The translations under genes were made by a program, and so were the position numbers. Below, piece by piece: positions 9,858-20,391 of a stretch of 37,469 nt of DNA. The stretch's first letter is position 1; every line of letters begins with the position of its first letter. The DNA is from Myxococcales bacterium (GTDB lineage: Bacteria > Myxococcota_A > Polyangia > Haliangiales > Haliangiaceae): positions 702,501 to 739,969 of the forward strand of contig JADKKI010000001.1 in assembly GCA_016720595.1 (NCBI GenBank), in the 5' to 3' direction. Below the pieces are notes generated by a model that did not search any database, had not been told where the DNA came from, and worked only from the letters and a program-made list of their open reading frames with translations.

Positions 9858-11261
9858 GTGCTTCGCCGATCTCTGCTGTGTGTCCTCGCGTTGGGTTGTC
9901 ATCACGCCGAACCGTCGACAGAAGTCGACGGGGGCGGTTCCGGGGACGCAGGCGCCGAAGACGCGCCAGCGCTGATCGACGCAGCTCTCGAGGGCAAGGT
10001 CTGCAACGGCCAGCCCGCCGACCTCGCGAACCCCGCGACCGGCTGCGCGAACGTCACCTGCGATGCGTGTCCGCTCCGCGTCGGCGCGCTGGCCGCGACC
10101 TGCAGCGCGACGCACGCGTGCGACTTCACCTGCCCGGCGAACACCGTCAAGACTGCGACCGCGTGCGCCACCCCTGTCCCCGTACGCACGGTGGGCATCG
10201 ACGCTGGCTTCGACCACACGTGCGCGATCACCCAGAGCGGTGGCGTCAAGTGCTGGGGCTATAATGGTGGCGGCCGGCTCGGCAATGACTCGACCGCAGA
10301 CGCGCATGCGCCGGTGGCCGTCGTCGGCATCACGGACGCCGTCGCCATCACCGCAGGCGGAGGTCACTCGTGCGCGATCACCGTCACCGGGAACCTCAAG
10401 TGCTGGGGCCTGAACAGCGCGGGGCAGCTGGGAACCGGCACCTATGTCGAATCGCACGTCGCGATCGACGTGCCGGGGATGACCAAGGTCGTCTCGGTCT
10501 CCGCGGGGAACATTCACACGTGCGCGGTCACCACCGCCGGTGCCGTGAAGTGCTGGGGCTACAACGTGCACGGCGAGCTCGGCAACAACTCGGCGACGCA
10601 GTTCTTCAACACACCCGTCGACGTCGTCGGCCTCGATCACGGTGCGGTCGCGGTCGCCGCGGGCGCGATGCACACCTGTGCCGTGATGGCGACCGGCGCC
10701 GTCAAGTGCTGGGGCGACAACCGCCATGGCCAGCTCGGCAACAACTCGACCGTGGCCTCGCTCATCCCCGTCGACGTCGCGAACCTCGCGACCGCGATCG
10801 ACATCGCGGTCGGCGGTGACACGTCGTTCAGCCGCAGCCACAGCTGCGTGCTGACGTCGGGGCACGGCGTGAAGTGCTGGGGCAATCACGGCTTCGGCCA
10901 GCTCGGCACCGGCGGCTTCGAGTCAGGATCCACCGTCCCGGTCGATTCGCTGCAGACCTCGGGCGTCGTCGCGATCTCTGCCGGCCCGCTCGGCATGCTC
11001 GCGGTCCGCTCCACCGGCCTCAAGGGCTGGGGCGATGGCTCGAACGGCGAGCTCGGGTCCGCGAGCTCGACCGAGGCGCTCGCGCCCGTCGACGTGCCGG
11101 GCTTCAGCGCGGGCCTCGCCGCGGCCGCGGCCGGTCGTGGTCACGCGTGCGCGCTGGCGGCGGCTGGAGGAGTGCGCTGCGTCGGGTACAACGCGAACGG
11201 CCAGCTCGGGAACAACTCCACGACCGCGACGCAGACCGCCGTCGACGTCGTCGGGCTGTAG
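9858..11261 (+). CDS. RCC1-repeat (BLIP-II-like) lipoprotein
   Basis: The product is 467 aa from GTG at 9858, which has AGGG upstream and gives the lipoprotein signal MLRRSLLCVLALGC. A Gly/Asp-rich linker and a Cys-rich segment (CNGQP, CANVTCDACPL, CSATHACDFTC) precede seven RCC1-type repeats. Each repeat runs roughly GxxHTCAIT..GxVKCWGxNxxGQLGNxS. The sixth is degenerate, with GWG in place of CWG. Such repeats fold into a seven-bladed propeller. Secreted bacterial members with the HxCA...CWG pattern are abundant in Myxococcota, probably as surface or adhesion proteins, with disulfides between the repeat cysteines. The partner is unknown. An open frame continues upstream, but those residues lack signal character. 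Confidence 0.9.
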   Translation: MLRRSLLCVLALGCHHAEPSTEVDGGGSGDAGAEDAPALIDAALEGKVCNGQPADLANPATGCANVTCDACPLRVGALAATCSATHACDFTCPANTVKTATACATPVPVRTVGIDAGFDHTCAITQSGGVKCWGYNGGGRLGNDSTADAHAPVAVVGITDAVAITAGGGHSCAITVTGNLKCWGLNSAGQLGTGTYVESHVAIDVPGMTKVVSVSAGNIHTCAVTTAGAVKCWGYNVHGELGNNSATQFFNTPVDVVGLDHGAVAVAAGAMHTCAVMATGAVKCWGDNRHGQLGNNSTVASLIPVDVANLATAIDIAVGGDTSFSRSHSCVLTSGHGVKCWGNHGFGQLGTGGFESGSTVPVDSLQTSGVVAISAGPLGMLAVRSTGLKGWGDGSNGELGSASSTEALAPVDVPGFSAGLAAAAAGRGHACALAAAGGVRCVGYNANGQLGNNSTTATQTAVDVVGL

Positions 11262-11542
11262 ATTCGGATTTCGGAGAAGCGCGAGAACGAACGAGAGGCT
11301 GCGATCGCAAGCGGTCGGACGCCCCGTCGTACGGACCGATCGAGGTGCGGGTGTCCTTCACCGGTGAACCCGGGCGGCTTCAACAAACCGTGCGAGATCC
11401 GCCGCATTCATGACGAACGAAGGCTGCGAACACTGCTCGGAAGCTCGAACCGATGCTCTGCCGCTGCCCGTCGACGGCGTTCGAGTCATCTCCACCGCAC
11501 CACGCTCGCTTGTGCTCGGGCTCGCGCGGATCGGAGATCGTC
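11262..11542. other. Intergenic, no gene recognised
   Basis: The 281 bases between the RCC1 gene and repeat copy B hold no convincing coding frame. The last ~40 bases (from about 11500, GCTCGGGCTCGCGCGGATCGGAG) are shared with the region upstream of the intact copy at 6905, so the duplicated unit extends upstream of the start codon. Confidence 0.45.
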
Positions 11543-11872
11543 ATGAAGGCATGCAACTGCAAACCACCGGCGGTTCGCCGCACGTTCCTGGGCTTCGTCG
11601 TGCCCACGGTCGTGCTCGTGCTGCTCCCGAAGTGCCCGCTGTGTCTCGCGGCGTACGCGGCCTCGCTCGGCATCGGACTCTCCCGATCGCCAACGCGCAT
11701 GGTCCGTGTCCGAGATCTGTCCGAGTCACTCCGCCAGAGGCCGGCGAACGAGGGGCTGTCCGAGATTTGTCCGAATCGCGGGTCGCAGAACTGCCAGGAT
11801 CGCAGTTCCAGCAACCCCGGTGCGGGATCCGGGGAACGACGTCCTTCCCCGCCTATTCAACCGTTACGGTGA
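11543..11872 (+). pseudogene. Truncated copy B of tiny Cys-containing membrane protein
   Basis: The first ~47 codons closely match the intact gene at 6905 (MKACNCKPP start, KCPLCLAAYAASLGIGLS) with a handful of substitutions. The preceding GGATCGGAGATCGTC is also shared. After base ~11682 the sequence jumps to a block that, in copy A, lies downstream of the stop codon (7187: CCGATCGCCAACGCGCATGG). Relative to A, about 145 bases including the second membrane helix are deleted, with a short CTC microhomology at the junction. The frame then runs through the repeat block (LSEICP twice) to a stop at 11872. It may be translated but is probably non-functional. Its end overlaps the tail of the convergent NHL gene. 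Confidence 0.6.
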
Positions 11873-14117
11873 TCGTCACCGAGACCGGATCTGTCGCTGC
11901 CGGACTTGCCGTGGGAGTCACCTGGACGCTGTACGTCTTCGCGTTGTTCGATGAGATGTTGTCCGTCCCGCTGCACGCCAGGAGCGAAAACGGCAGAGAC
12001 ACGCCCAGGACCAGGAGCACCCGGCCGATCCTGCGCCTCCGCTGGAACGCCAGCGGCAACATCAGCAGACTGAAGAGCCCCGCCACGCGAATCTTCCATG
12101 GCATCCGCGGGCGAGCATTGGCCGCGTTGGCATCGGTTGTAATCGTCACGATGGAGGTTCCCGAGCCTCCCGCCACCAGGCTGACCGAGCTGGCGGTGGC
12201 TGTCACGTCGGCCGCCGTGCCATCCGCGGACGTGACGCTGGTGGTGAAGGAAACGGTTCCGGCGTAATTGCTCGAGCTCAGCATCAGAGTTGCCGTGCTC
12301 GTGTTTCCCGGGCGCACGGAGACAGTCGTCGTGTCCGTCGCGAGCGTGTAACCGCCGGCCGCTGCGGCGACGTTTGTCAGCGCAATACTCTGCGTTGCGG
12401 TCGTCGAGTTGTCGCTGATCACGACGTTCCCGTGATCGGGCCGCGCTTGCGGCGTGAATACGATGCCCAGGACGCAGCTCGCGCCTGGGGCCAGCGTCTC
12501 TCCGCTCGCCATGCATGTGGTATCGGCCCCTCCAGCGAGTAGCCCGCCGGCGTCGTGATCTGGCTGATCACGAGCGGCGCGTTTCCCAGATTCATCACCT
12601 TGACGTTCTGCGCCGCGCTCGTGGCTCCGACCGCCGTCGTTGGAAACGTGAGCGATGGCGCATCGAAGACGTCCACCTTTCGGATGACGCCGTTCCGCGT
12701 GTCGGCGATGTAGAGGTCGCCCGTCGCATTATCCAGCCAGATGTTGGATGGTCCGTTCAATTCCGCGGCGGCGGCGGGGCCCCCGTCGCCGCTATAGCCA
12801 GCGGTTCCGGTCCCGACGATCGTAGAGATGTTCCCCGTGGCTGCATTCACCACTCGCACCGCATGGTCCTTGTCATCGGAGATGTAGATGTTGCCGGCGG
12901 GATCCACGCGCACGCCAAACGGAGAGGTCAATTGCGCGCTGATGGCGGGGCCGCCGTCGCCGCTATTGCTCGAAACGCCTGGCGTGCCCACGACCGTCGC
13001 GATCGGATTCGGCGTGTATCCAGTGAGCAACGTCTTGCGAATGATGTCGTTGCCGGTGTCCGCTACGTAGATGAAGTTTGCGCCATCCATCTCCAGCCCG
13101 ATCGGGCCGTTCAGGTCCGCGCTCGTGTTGTCTTCGCCGTCGCCGTTGTAGCCCGCCGTGCCGTCTCCCACCTGCGTGATCGTGAGGGAACTGGTCCGGA
13201 CACGGTCCGCTGTCGATGATTCAGCTGGTCCGTGATGTGGAGGTTCTGCGCGTGACAGAACACCAGCGCCACCGGCCTGTTCAGGATGATCTGAGTCCGT
13301 AGGCATCCGTCTCCCACCGAATTGGTCGCCGTCTGGCATACGCCTGGAGGGGCGCTACCGCTCAGGTAGTATTGCCCTGCATACGTGGAGATGATCCCGG
13401 CGGTATCGACCACACGGACGACGTTGTTGATCGTGTCCGCGATGTACACGAATCCGGCCCCATCTACGACGACGTCCATCGGACCGTTCAGCTCCGCGCT
13501 CGTCGCCGAGCCGCTATCTCCTGAGTATCCTGGGCTCCCCGTCCCCGCGAACGTCGAGATGGCTCCGCTCGGCGACACTTCGAAGACCTTGTTCGCTTTC
13601 GGGTCCGCGACGTAATAGTTCCCGAAGCCATCCGCCGCGATGCCCGTGGGACCCATCAGCGGCCCGCCGCTGCCGCCAGCAAACGTGGAGATGGCGCTGG
13701 GCGCGAAACCGGCCATCGCCCGCGCGCCGTTCCCGTTGAGCGAAACGGTCACTAGTACATTCCCGGCGATATCGGAGATCACCACGGCCCCTTGCCGCCG
13801 CCCGGCGACCGTGGGCTGGAACTGCACTTCCACCGTGCACCCTCCGCCGCTCACGGAAGGACAGGTCGTGCCGCCCGCAACTGCCGTGAAGTCAAGATTG
13901 GGCGCGCCCAGCGTCAGCACCGCGGCGCTTCGAGCGTCGTTCCCGCCGGAACGTTGATGGAGAAAGCCTTTGTACCCGGCCCATTGAACCTGTATCCCGA
14001 CGGCGTTGAGGTCACCTCCGCCCATGCTGGCGATGCCATGCCCACAAGACAGATCGCCGCGACTGCGGAACTCAGGAAGTGAACCCTGGAATCAGCGCGC
14101 AGAGACCTCCGTCCCAT
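11853..14117 (-). pseudogene. NHL-repeat/choice-of-anchor D secreted protein, frameshifted
   Basis: Three frame jumps (near 13925, 13195 and 12525) break one long gene. The start (ATG 14117) gives a signal peptide ending MASPAWA. The composite then shows an anchor-D-like beta domain (CTVEVQFQPTVAGRRQGAVV). Several NHL blocks follow (GPTGIAADGFGNYYVAD, YSGDGGPA, DLYIADTRNGVIRKV), which form a beta-propeller. A second beta domain (CVLGIVFTPQ) and an Ig-like stretch come next. The tail is a membrane segment with an Arg run (LAFQRRRR), a lipobox-like LLAC, then TYSVQVTPTAS. This NHL plus LPLA-RRRR-tail layout is familiar to me from Acidobacteriota. Base composition looks less GC-biased than neighbours. 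It is probably surface-exposed; function is unknown. Confidence 0.75.
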
Positions 14118-14676
14118 GCTGTTCGATCGCGGTCGCTCTACTGCAAGAGCCTCGCGAGCCGTGCGCCGGCGACCCACAATCGAGATCTGTGGTGGTTTCG
14201 GCGAGGTCTGGCTTGTTGTGCGCACTGCCTGTTCTCCATTCGACGGTTGGTGATTGGTATCCCCCCGGTGCAAGGAGCACTCCGACAGCGGATCTGGCGA
14301 GTGCTCGCTCCGGGAGGGCCGTTCGGTCGTCGAGAGCAACCCGTCGTCGGCGCACGCCCTGCGCGATTCGGAGACCAACGACGGCGATGTTCGCGATCTC
14401 ACGTACCGGCGGCGTCGCAGACGTCACGCACAGATTGCGCCGCACCTCCGCGAGCTACAGCTTTCTCGCAGCCACGCGCGAGCGAAGATCGCCCACCGTG
14501 CGAATTCCGCTCGCACGCGAGGTGAGCTCGCGCGCCCGTCGTCGCCGCAGCGGCCGGGCCGTGCCGCGGCGTCGAACTGACGGAAGTGTGTGGCAGTGGC
14601 TACGGCCTCGTCGTTCGTAGAGGCCAGCCGCGAGCACGCGCGCCCGCAGTCGAAGTTTCGCGCCGCGATCCCTACA
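14118..14676. other. Intergenic with dispersed repeat copy 2
   Basis: No supported gene lies in these 559 bases. Open frames on both strands are Arg/Ser-rich and resemble no family. Bases 14515-14562 repeat the block seen at 7137 (GAGGTGAGCTCGCGCG...GGCCGGG). The region is upstream of the NHL gene on the minus strand and just beyond the 3' end of the anchor-D lipoprotein gene. Confidence 0.4.
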
Positions 14677-17490
14677 CTAGAGCTTCGACGCCACCTCGTG
14701 GCAACTGCCGCCACCCGGGTTTGTGCAGTCGATGTTGATCGTGAAGTTGCTGACCCTCGTGAGCGCGCACGTATGGTTCGGTGCGCCAAAGATCGACAAC
14801 AAGGTGGCGGTCGCGACGTTCGGATCCGCGCCCACGGCAAACGGGAAGTCATCGGGGTTCGATCCGAACGAGTCGACCTTCAGGCCATTCACGTTCTTCA
14901 GCGACCAGCCCTGGATGCCGCAGCTGTTGTCGCCGAAGTAGTTGCCGATCATCGAACCGAAGTTGCCGATGTTCGCGATGGCGGTTCCGGAGACCGTTAC
15001 GTCGTAGGGGTTCTCGGCACCGGTCGTGTCGTTGTTCGGCAGGTGGAACGTGCAGGCGAACGCCCCGGCTGCGGTCGGCGTGACGGTGATGCCGATCATC
15101 GTCGAACCGCCCGCACCGACGGGCGACGCCGGCACGGTCGAGACGCTGGCCGTGCAGTTCGACGTCGAGAACGATGCAGTGCCGAGCGTGAGCGAACCGG
15201 AGCCACTGTTGTTCACCGTGTAGGTGCGCACGAACGACACGCCGGTGCTCCGGCTCCCGGCGTCGTCGGTGCTGGCGCTCGGGAACCCCGGGATGTCGAT
15301 CTCGGACGGTAGACCGATGAGTCCGGTCACGCCGAACAGGTAGCCCATCGTAAAGCGGGTGTCGTTGCTGAACACGCGCAGCTGAAACGAGAACGAGCCC
15401 GTGCCCTGCGGCGTCACCGTCACGTGGAACGTGCTCGATCCGCCGGGGATGATGGTGCCACTGCCACCGCTGATGACGAGGGTGCAGTTGGTCGGCGCCG
15501 GCATTCCGGGCGAGTCCACGCCGGTGACGTCGAGGTTCGCCGCCTGCATTCCGAGATCGTGACAGTCGGCTCGATCGGCGCGGTGCTCGTGAACGTCGAG
15601 GTTCTCGGTCGTCATCGAAGGGATCGGAAGGCCCGAGTGCAACACCCGGAGGTCGGGCGCGGGGGCTGCGCTGGCCCCGCCACTCGTGGCGAACAGGAAC
15701 AGGGGACCGTTCCCGGCGTCGCTGCTGATCCGGTAGGAGTGCCCGAAGGATCCGGGGGCATCGGGGGTCCATTGGATCGTGAACGTCGTCGATCCGCCAA
15801 CCGGAACCGTCGTCAGCGCGGGCTGCGTGATCACGTCCACGCAGTTGTTGCAGGTCGGCATGTCGACCGCCACGCCCGACAGGGTGAGCGGCGCCGTGCC
15901 CGTGTTCCGGATCGTGTATGTCCGGCTGAACGCAACGGTGGCCGGGTGCCCGCTGCCGAGGTCGTCGCTGGTCATCGGCAGGATGTTGCCGTTGGGACCG
16001 TCGAGCGCGATCTTCGGAGTACGCCGGTGCCGCTGATCGCCAGGTCATAGAACGCCTCATCGGCATCGTTGTTCGTGATGTCGAAGTCGCAGGTGAACAA
16101 GCCCTCGGACGGCGTGACGCTGACCGTGACCATCGTCATCCCGGCCGGCGCGATGGTCCCGGCTGGAGCCATCGTCACAACGAGCGTGCAGTTCGTCATG
16201 TTGATCGGCGTCGCCGCCGTGATCGTCAGCGTGCCGTTGCCGGTGTTCGCGATCATGTAGCTCCGCGAGAACGCCAGGCCGGCGCGCACGGCGCCGACGT
16301 CGTCGGTGGATCCGTCGGGGAAGTTCGCGACGTCGATCTCGGGCGCGGTCGCGGTCCGCTGATCGTCCACGTGTACGGGTTCTCCGCGCGTCGGGGTCGG
16401 TGCTCAGCACGCTCACGTTGCACATGAACGCGCCGGCCGCAGGCGGGGTGATTTCCAGCACGAGGCTCGTCGCGCCGACGGTCTGCGGCGGCAAGGGCGT
16501 GGCAATGGGCTGCGACGTAATCGAAACGCTGCAGTTGACCAACGTGTCGATCGTGGCCTGCCCGACAGTCAGGAACGCGAGGCCGTCGTTGTCGATCCGG
16601 TAGGTCTCGGTGAACGGCACGCCGGCCGGTTTGAACGCCACGTTCTGCGTGCCGCCGTCGGCGATCGGTCCGGTGCTGCTCGGCGCGCTGATCGCGATGT
16701 CACCCGACGGTGCCGTGCCGGTCACCGTCACGCTATAGGGGTCCTCGTCGGGATCGGTGTTACGGAGATCCCACTCGCACTCGAACGCGCCCGGCGCCGT
16801 CGGGGTGACGCCGACCGTCAGCGAGCCCATCGCACCCGGAGCGAGCATCATCGGATTGGCTTGCACCAGCACCGCGCCGGTGCAGTTCACCTGGCTCGAG
16901 AACGTCGCGGTCATCAGGCTGAGGGGCCCGGTGCCAACGTTCTTCACCGTGTACTCGCGCGTGAACTGCACGCCGTGCGGATTCACGCCGGCAGCGTCGG
17001 CGCCCAGCGACGGGATCACGCCGCCGTTCGGGCCACGCACCTCGATGTCGGGCGGCGCAGGAGGCACGCACACGATCTCCTTGATGATCTCGAACACGGC
17101 GACGGAGTAGTCAGAGCCCGTCTCGTAGGCAGCGGTACGTAGGCGTGCAGTGCCGGCGCGCGTGCACTTGTAGAAGAAGCGAACAAAGCTGTCGCCGGCT
17201 GGCGCGTTGTAGGTCTCGGTTCCTTCGGGAACGAACACGCCGCCCTCGTAGATCTGATACTCGAGGATCGTCTCCCCGCGCGGATCGTTGGTCTCGTCGA
17301 TGTCCAGAGTGATCGCCGCGACTGCGGAGATGGTGATCTCAGCGGTGTAGACCTTGCCGACGTCGCATTGCTCGCACTCCAGATCGAGCGTCGCCGTCGG
17401 ATCGGCTGTCTTCGGGGGATCCCCGCACGCCGCGAACACGAGACCTGCCACCACCACCAAGACCGCTCCTACCATCCCTTCACGATACAT
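14677..17490 (-). pseudogene. Choice-of-anchor D multi-domain lipoprotein, frameshifted
   Basis: The composite of about 935 aa starts at ATG 17490 with a lipoprotein signal (MVGAVLVVVAGLVFAAC). An N-terminal domain (LECEQCDVGKVYTAEITISA) is followed by five or so ASH/HYDIN-like beta domains of about 110 aa. Each begins near EIDV or DIEV and has FxRxYxVxNxGxGxLxL, NCT and GAFxCxxxxxNxD. The same Cys pair per domain suggests disulfides. Frame jumps occur at about 16385 and 16360, at ~16020, and as a shift-and-return near 15545-15600, where the alternative frame reads TSTAPIEPTVTI. Motifs are preserved on both sides of each, so consensus errors are plausible. It is probably an envelope scaffold or adhesion protein. 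Confidence 0.75.
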
Positions 17491-17525
17491 CGTTCCCAGC
17501 AACTGCGGGGACTCGGTCGCATCCG

Positions 17526-18309
17526 TCAAAGTCCGAGGTCTGCATCGGACGCGGCAGGCATGTACTTGTCCTTCGGTGGCCACGGCCGGCTCGACCACGA
17601 AGGCTCGAACACGAACGATGAACGACGGCGCCCAGGCAAGACCGCTCCGTTGCCGGCCCCCCGCGCGTAGTCGTAGTAGACCTTCACGATCTCCTCCTTC
17701 GTGACCTGCTGCGCCGCAGGATGCGAGATGCACGCCTCCTGCCACGGGCGCACGCGCGCGAATCGTGGCTCGTCGGGCAGCTCGAAGCCCTCGTAGTACT
17801 CGAGGAACCAGAAGCGCATGAAGATCGGGGTGAACACGACCTCCGCCCACCCGAACTCCTCGAACAGGAAGATGCCGTGAGGGCTGTGGGCGACGAGGAG
17901 CGCGTCAAGCTCGGCGTAGAGCGAGAGCAGCCGGTCGCGCAGGGCATCACGCCTTCCCCCGTCCTGGTTCATCACGAGCTTGTAGCCTGCGGAGACAAAG
18001 TCTCGCTCCATGGCGCAGAGCATGTTCTCGATGGCACGGCGATACGGGTCACGTTGCGCGATGGGTCGATCCGGGAAGCAGTCTTCCAGGTACTGAAGGA
18101 TGACGAGGCTCTCTCGGATGATCGCGCCGGTCTCCGTCTCGAGCAGTGGCAGCACGGTTGATCCACGCCCCTTGGCGAGCAGTTCGGGTTCGCGTGGCTT
18201 CGAGATGTCGACGACATCGAAGCGCACGTCATCGCGGTGTCCCTTCAGCGGCAAGAGGATCTCGAGGCGCTGGCCGAACGGGCATACCGGAATGTGAGAC
18301 GGTCAGCAT
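17526..18309 (-). CDS. Glutathione S-transferase family protein (N-terminal frameshift)
   Basis: The main frame (to 18254, continuing upstream without ATG) encodes a thioredoxin-like N-domain with CPFGQRLEILLPLKGH, and RESLVILQYLEDCFPDRP as the glutathione-contact ES region. An all-helical C-domain follows (ERDFVSAGYKLVMNQDG...LFEEFGWAEVVFTPIFMRF). A stop lies just before HIPVCPFG. Removing one base near 18297 joins it to ATG 18309, giving MLTV-HIPVCPFG, a normal GST N-terminus. This therefore looks like one 260-aa gene with a single indel. GSTs conjugate or reduce with glutathione in the cytoplasm. The C-terminal ~40 residues after YYDYARG are unusual and may be another frame error. It lies 35 bases before the anchor-D lipoprotein start. 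Confidence 0.82.
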
Positions 18310-18617
18310 CGTAGGGTTGTACGCAGAGTCGGTGATCACCATACGACGAGAGCTGGCGCGAGGGGTGCGGAGGGCGAGGCCGGGGGAGAACGTCAGGGAC
18401 CAGGGTTGGGTTGGAGTGAATGGTCATGTGAGCTCCATTTTGCTCGATGCCGGGGCGTTCGATAAACTGGAAGACCTCGGAGCGATCACGGCGTTCGTAA
18501 AGGCAGAGCTACGCAGCTTCACCGACGCTTCGTGCGCGGGCATTCCTTAGAGTGAGGAATCTGGATCGATGGGCTTGATCAGCTTGCTCGCGAGCTGCGC
18601 CGCGAGATCCCCACTAC
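18310..18617. other. Intergenic, possible coding remnant
   Basis: No gene is firmly supported. A plus-strand frame ending at 18550 reads ILLDAGAFDKLEDLGAITAF followed by VKAELRSFTDASCAGIP, which looks more protein-like than the usual shadow frames and has less GC-rich third positions. It has no clear start or ribosome site. It could be a decayed fragment. Confidence 0.25.
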
Positions 18618-19092
18618 TCACGAGACGGCGAACACGTAGAACCCGGGTCCCCGCTCGACGCCGGCTGGCCCACCCGGCTTCGTCTTGACGAAGACGGTGG
18701 CGGCGATCACGGCGAGCATGAGCGCGATGAGCGCCAGGTGCTGCCGGTCCGTTGGGGCCGGAGGTTCCGCTTGTTGACGACCAAGGTACCCGGCGCAGAG
18801 GAGCGGCATGAGGCCGAGAGGGCGACATCCCGAGGTCGCCTGACCAGTGGTGGCGAACGCCATCGAGGCGTCCTCTTTCTCGTGCATCGTGAGCTCTGTC
18901 ATCAGCTCGCTGTTGGACTTCGACTCGCACGTGGTGCTTACCGGCTCGCCGATCACAGCGCTTCGAGGACAGCAACGAGAACGCGACCTGACGCGAAGGC
19001 GCCTTGTTCTCGAGCCAGCGTTCGGCAAATGCTGCGTAGCCGAGCCCGCCCGCGGCCGCGATGCAGATGACGGCGATCAAGACCCGGTACAT
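18618..19092 (-). pseudogene. Hypothetical two-helix membrane protein, frameshifted
   Basis: The N-terminus (MYRVLIAVICIAAAGGLGYAAF) is a membrane helix or signal, followed by AERWLENKAPSRQVAF. Near 18955 the sensible frame changes. The continuation reads AVIGEPVSTTCESKSNSELM, a His/Glu-rich stretch, CRPLGLMPLLCAGYLG, then a second helix (HLALIALMLAVIAATVFV) and a short tail ending at 18618. The composite is about 155 aa. I do not recognise the family. It is divergent from the gene at 19168, with 75 bases between. Confidence 0.5.
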
Positions 19093-19167
19093 CGCCCACC
19101 GATCTTAGCTCGATCGTCGCCTACGTGCTTGCTCGGCTTCTCTCGAGGAATCGTCTAGCATCCGGCC

Positions 19168-20239
19168 ATGCGCGACCTCGCTGGTCTGCTCGTGTGGCTC
19201 GTGGTGGGGGACTGCAGCCGCGACGCCGAAGAAGAAGCCGAGCGGGCCGTCGCTGAGCGACCAGATGGAGACCTGGCGCAAAGACGAGGGCGCGACCGAC
19301 CAGTTCCAGGAGGCCGTTGCACAGGCGAGGAAGCGGCTCGACACGAGCCCCGGAGATGCCGGCGCGGTGGCAGGGGCTCTCGGACAGTTCATCGATGGGA
19401 TGTCGCTGCAGCTCAACGTCGCGCTCCGGGCGGGGATGTTGCGCGAGACCGACAAGATCCCGACGAAGTCGGGCGCGCTGACGGGGCCGCAGATGCTGAA
19501 GGCGCTGGCGCGAACCAAGCGTCAGATCTCGGACCTCGCGGTCAAGGCCGGCGACAAGGCCGCGATGCTCCGGGATCGCGGTGCTGGAGCGGTCGTTCGA
19601 CTGGCAGCAGCGCCTGCCGCGGCGCTCGCGGGGTTCGAGAAGGTCGGGCGCATTCGATCGGCGCTTTGGCCACGGCCACGAGCGGCGTCTCCGAGGCGAC
19701 TCCGGTTTGCCAGCTCGCCGCCGAGACGCGAAAGATCGGCGGCGTGACGAACGCGACGCAGCTGAAGGTGCAGAAGCGCGCGGTCCCCTCAGCACCCGCG
19801 TTGACCGAGGTCGAAGCTCGGACGTCAGGCGGCGAAGGCGAGAGCGCGCCTGGCACCGCTGGCCGCGGCCGAGCAGAAGCGCGCCGACGACGCACATCGG
19901 GCCGCGCGCACCACCGCGGCGCCGCAAGCTGGTACGCGCCCCGGCAAGAAACCAGGCGCTGCGTCGGCAGCGGTGTCACCGGCGTGGAATGAGTCGCCGG
20001 TGTCGTCCCCGATCCAGACCGAAGAAGGCGATCCGCCCGTCGAGCCCTCACCCGAGCCCGCCGCCGAGAAAGCGCCCGCCGAGAGCGCCGCCCCGGCGCC
20101 GGAGCAGCCGCGCTGCAATCCGACGGGAGCGACCTGCGGGAACGCCAACCCGCCCGACGATCCGTGCTGCGCCGGCTCGAGCTGTGTCGATCGCTTTCAG
20201 TACAGCGATGGCGAGCAGGGCATCGGCCACTGCTCCTGA
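19168..20239 (+). pseudogene. Secreted hypothetical protein with Cys-rich C-terminus, frameshifted
   Basis: The start MRDLAGLLVWLVVG is a signal peptide. Right after it the frame must shift, near 19210, to read AAATPKKKPSGPSLSDQMET. Next comes a helical domain (TDQFQEAVAQARKRLDTSPG, then GQFIDGMSLQLNVALRAGM, intact frame 19265-19620). A further shift leads to TATSGVSEATPVCQLAAETR. The last intact frame (19973-20239) has a Pro/Glu-rich linker and a tail with Cys pairs (CNPTGATCG, DDPCCAGSSC, GIGHC), like small disulfide domains. The composite is about 350 aa. No family is recognised. At least three indels are needed. Confidence 0.5.
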
Positions 20240-20291
20240 GGCCGTTCCCGACTAGCGATCGCGCGAGCCGCGCGGGTTCTCTTGCTCCTCG

Positions 20292-20391
20292 CGCGTGCGG
20301 CCGGTCCAGAACCCGCCGGTCCCCCAGCTCGACCCCGAGCGCTCGGGCGTTCCTCATCAACCGCGTGCGGCCGGTCCAGAACCCGCCGGTC
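20292..20391 (+). repeat. 30-base direct repeat, two copies 70 bases apart
   Basis: Bases 20292-20321 and 20362-20391 are identical (core GCGGCCGGTCCAGAACCCG). Each unit itself contains CCGGT twice around the centre. The surrounding 20240-20670 stretch holds no supported gene. A small GGGGC-TTT-GCCCC hairpin lies near 20522-20532. Confidence 0.7.
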
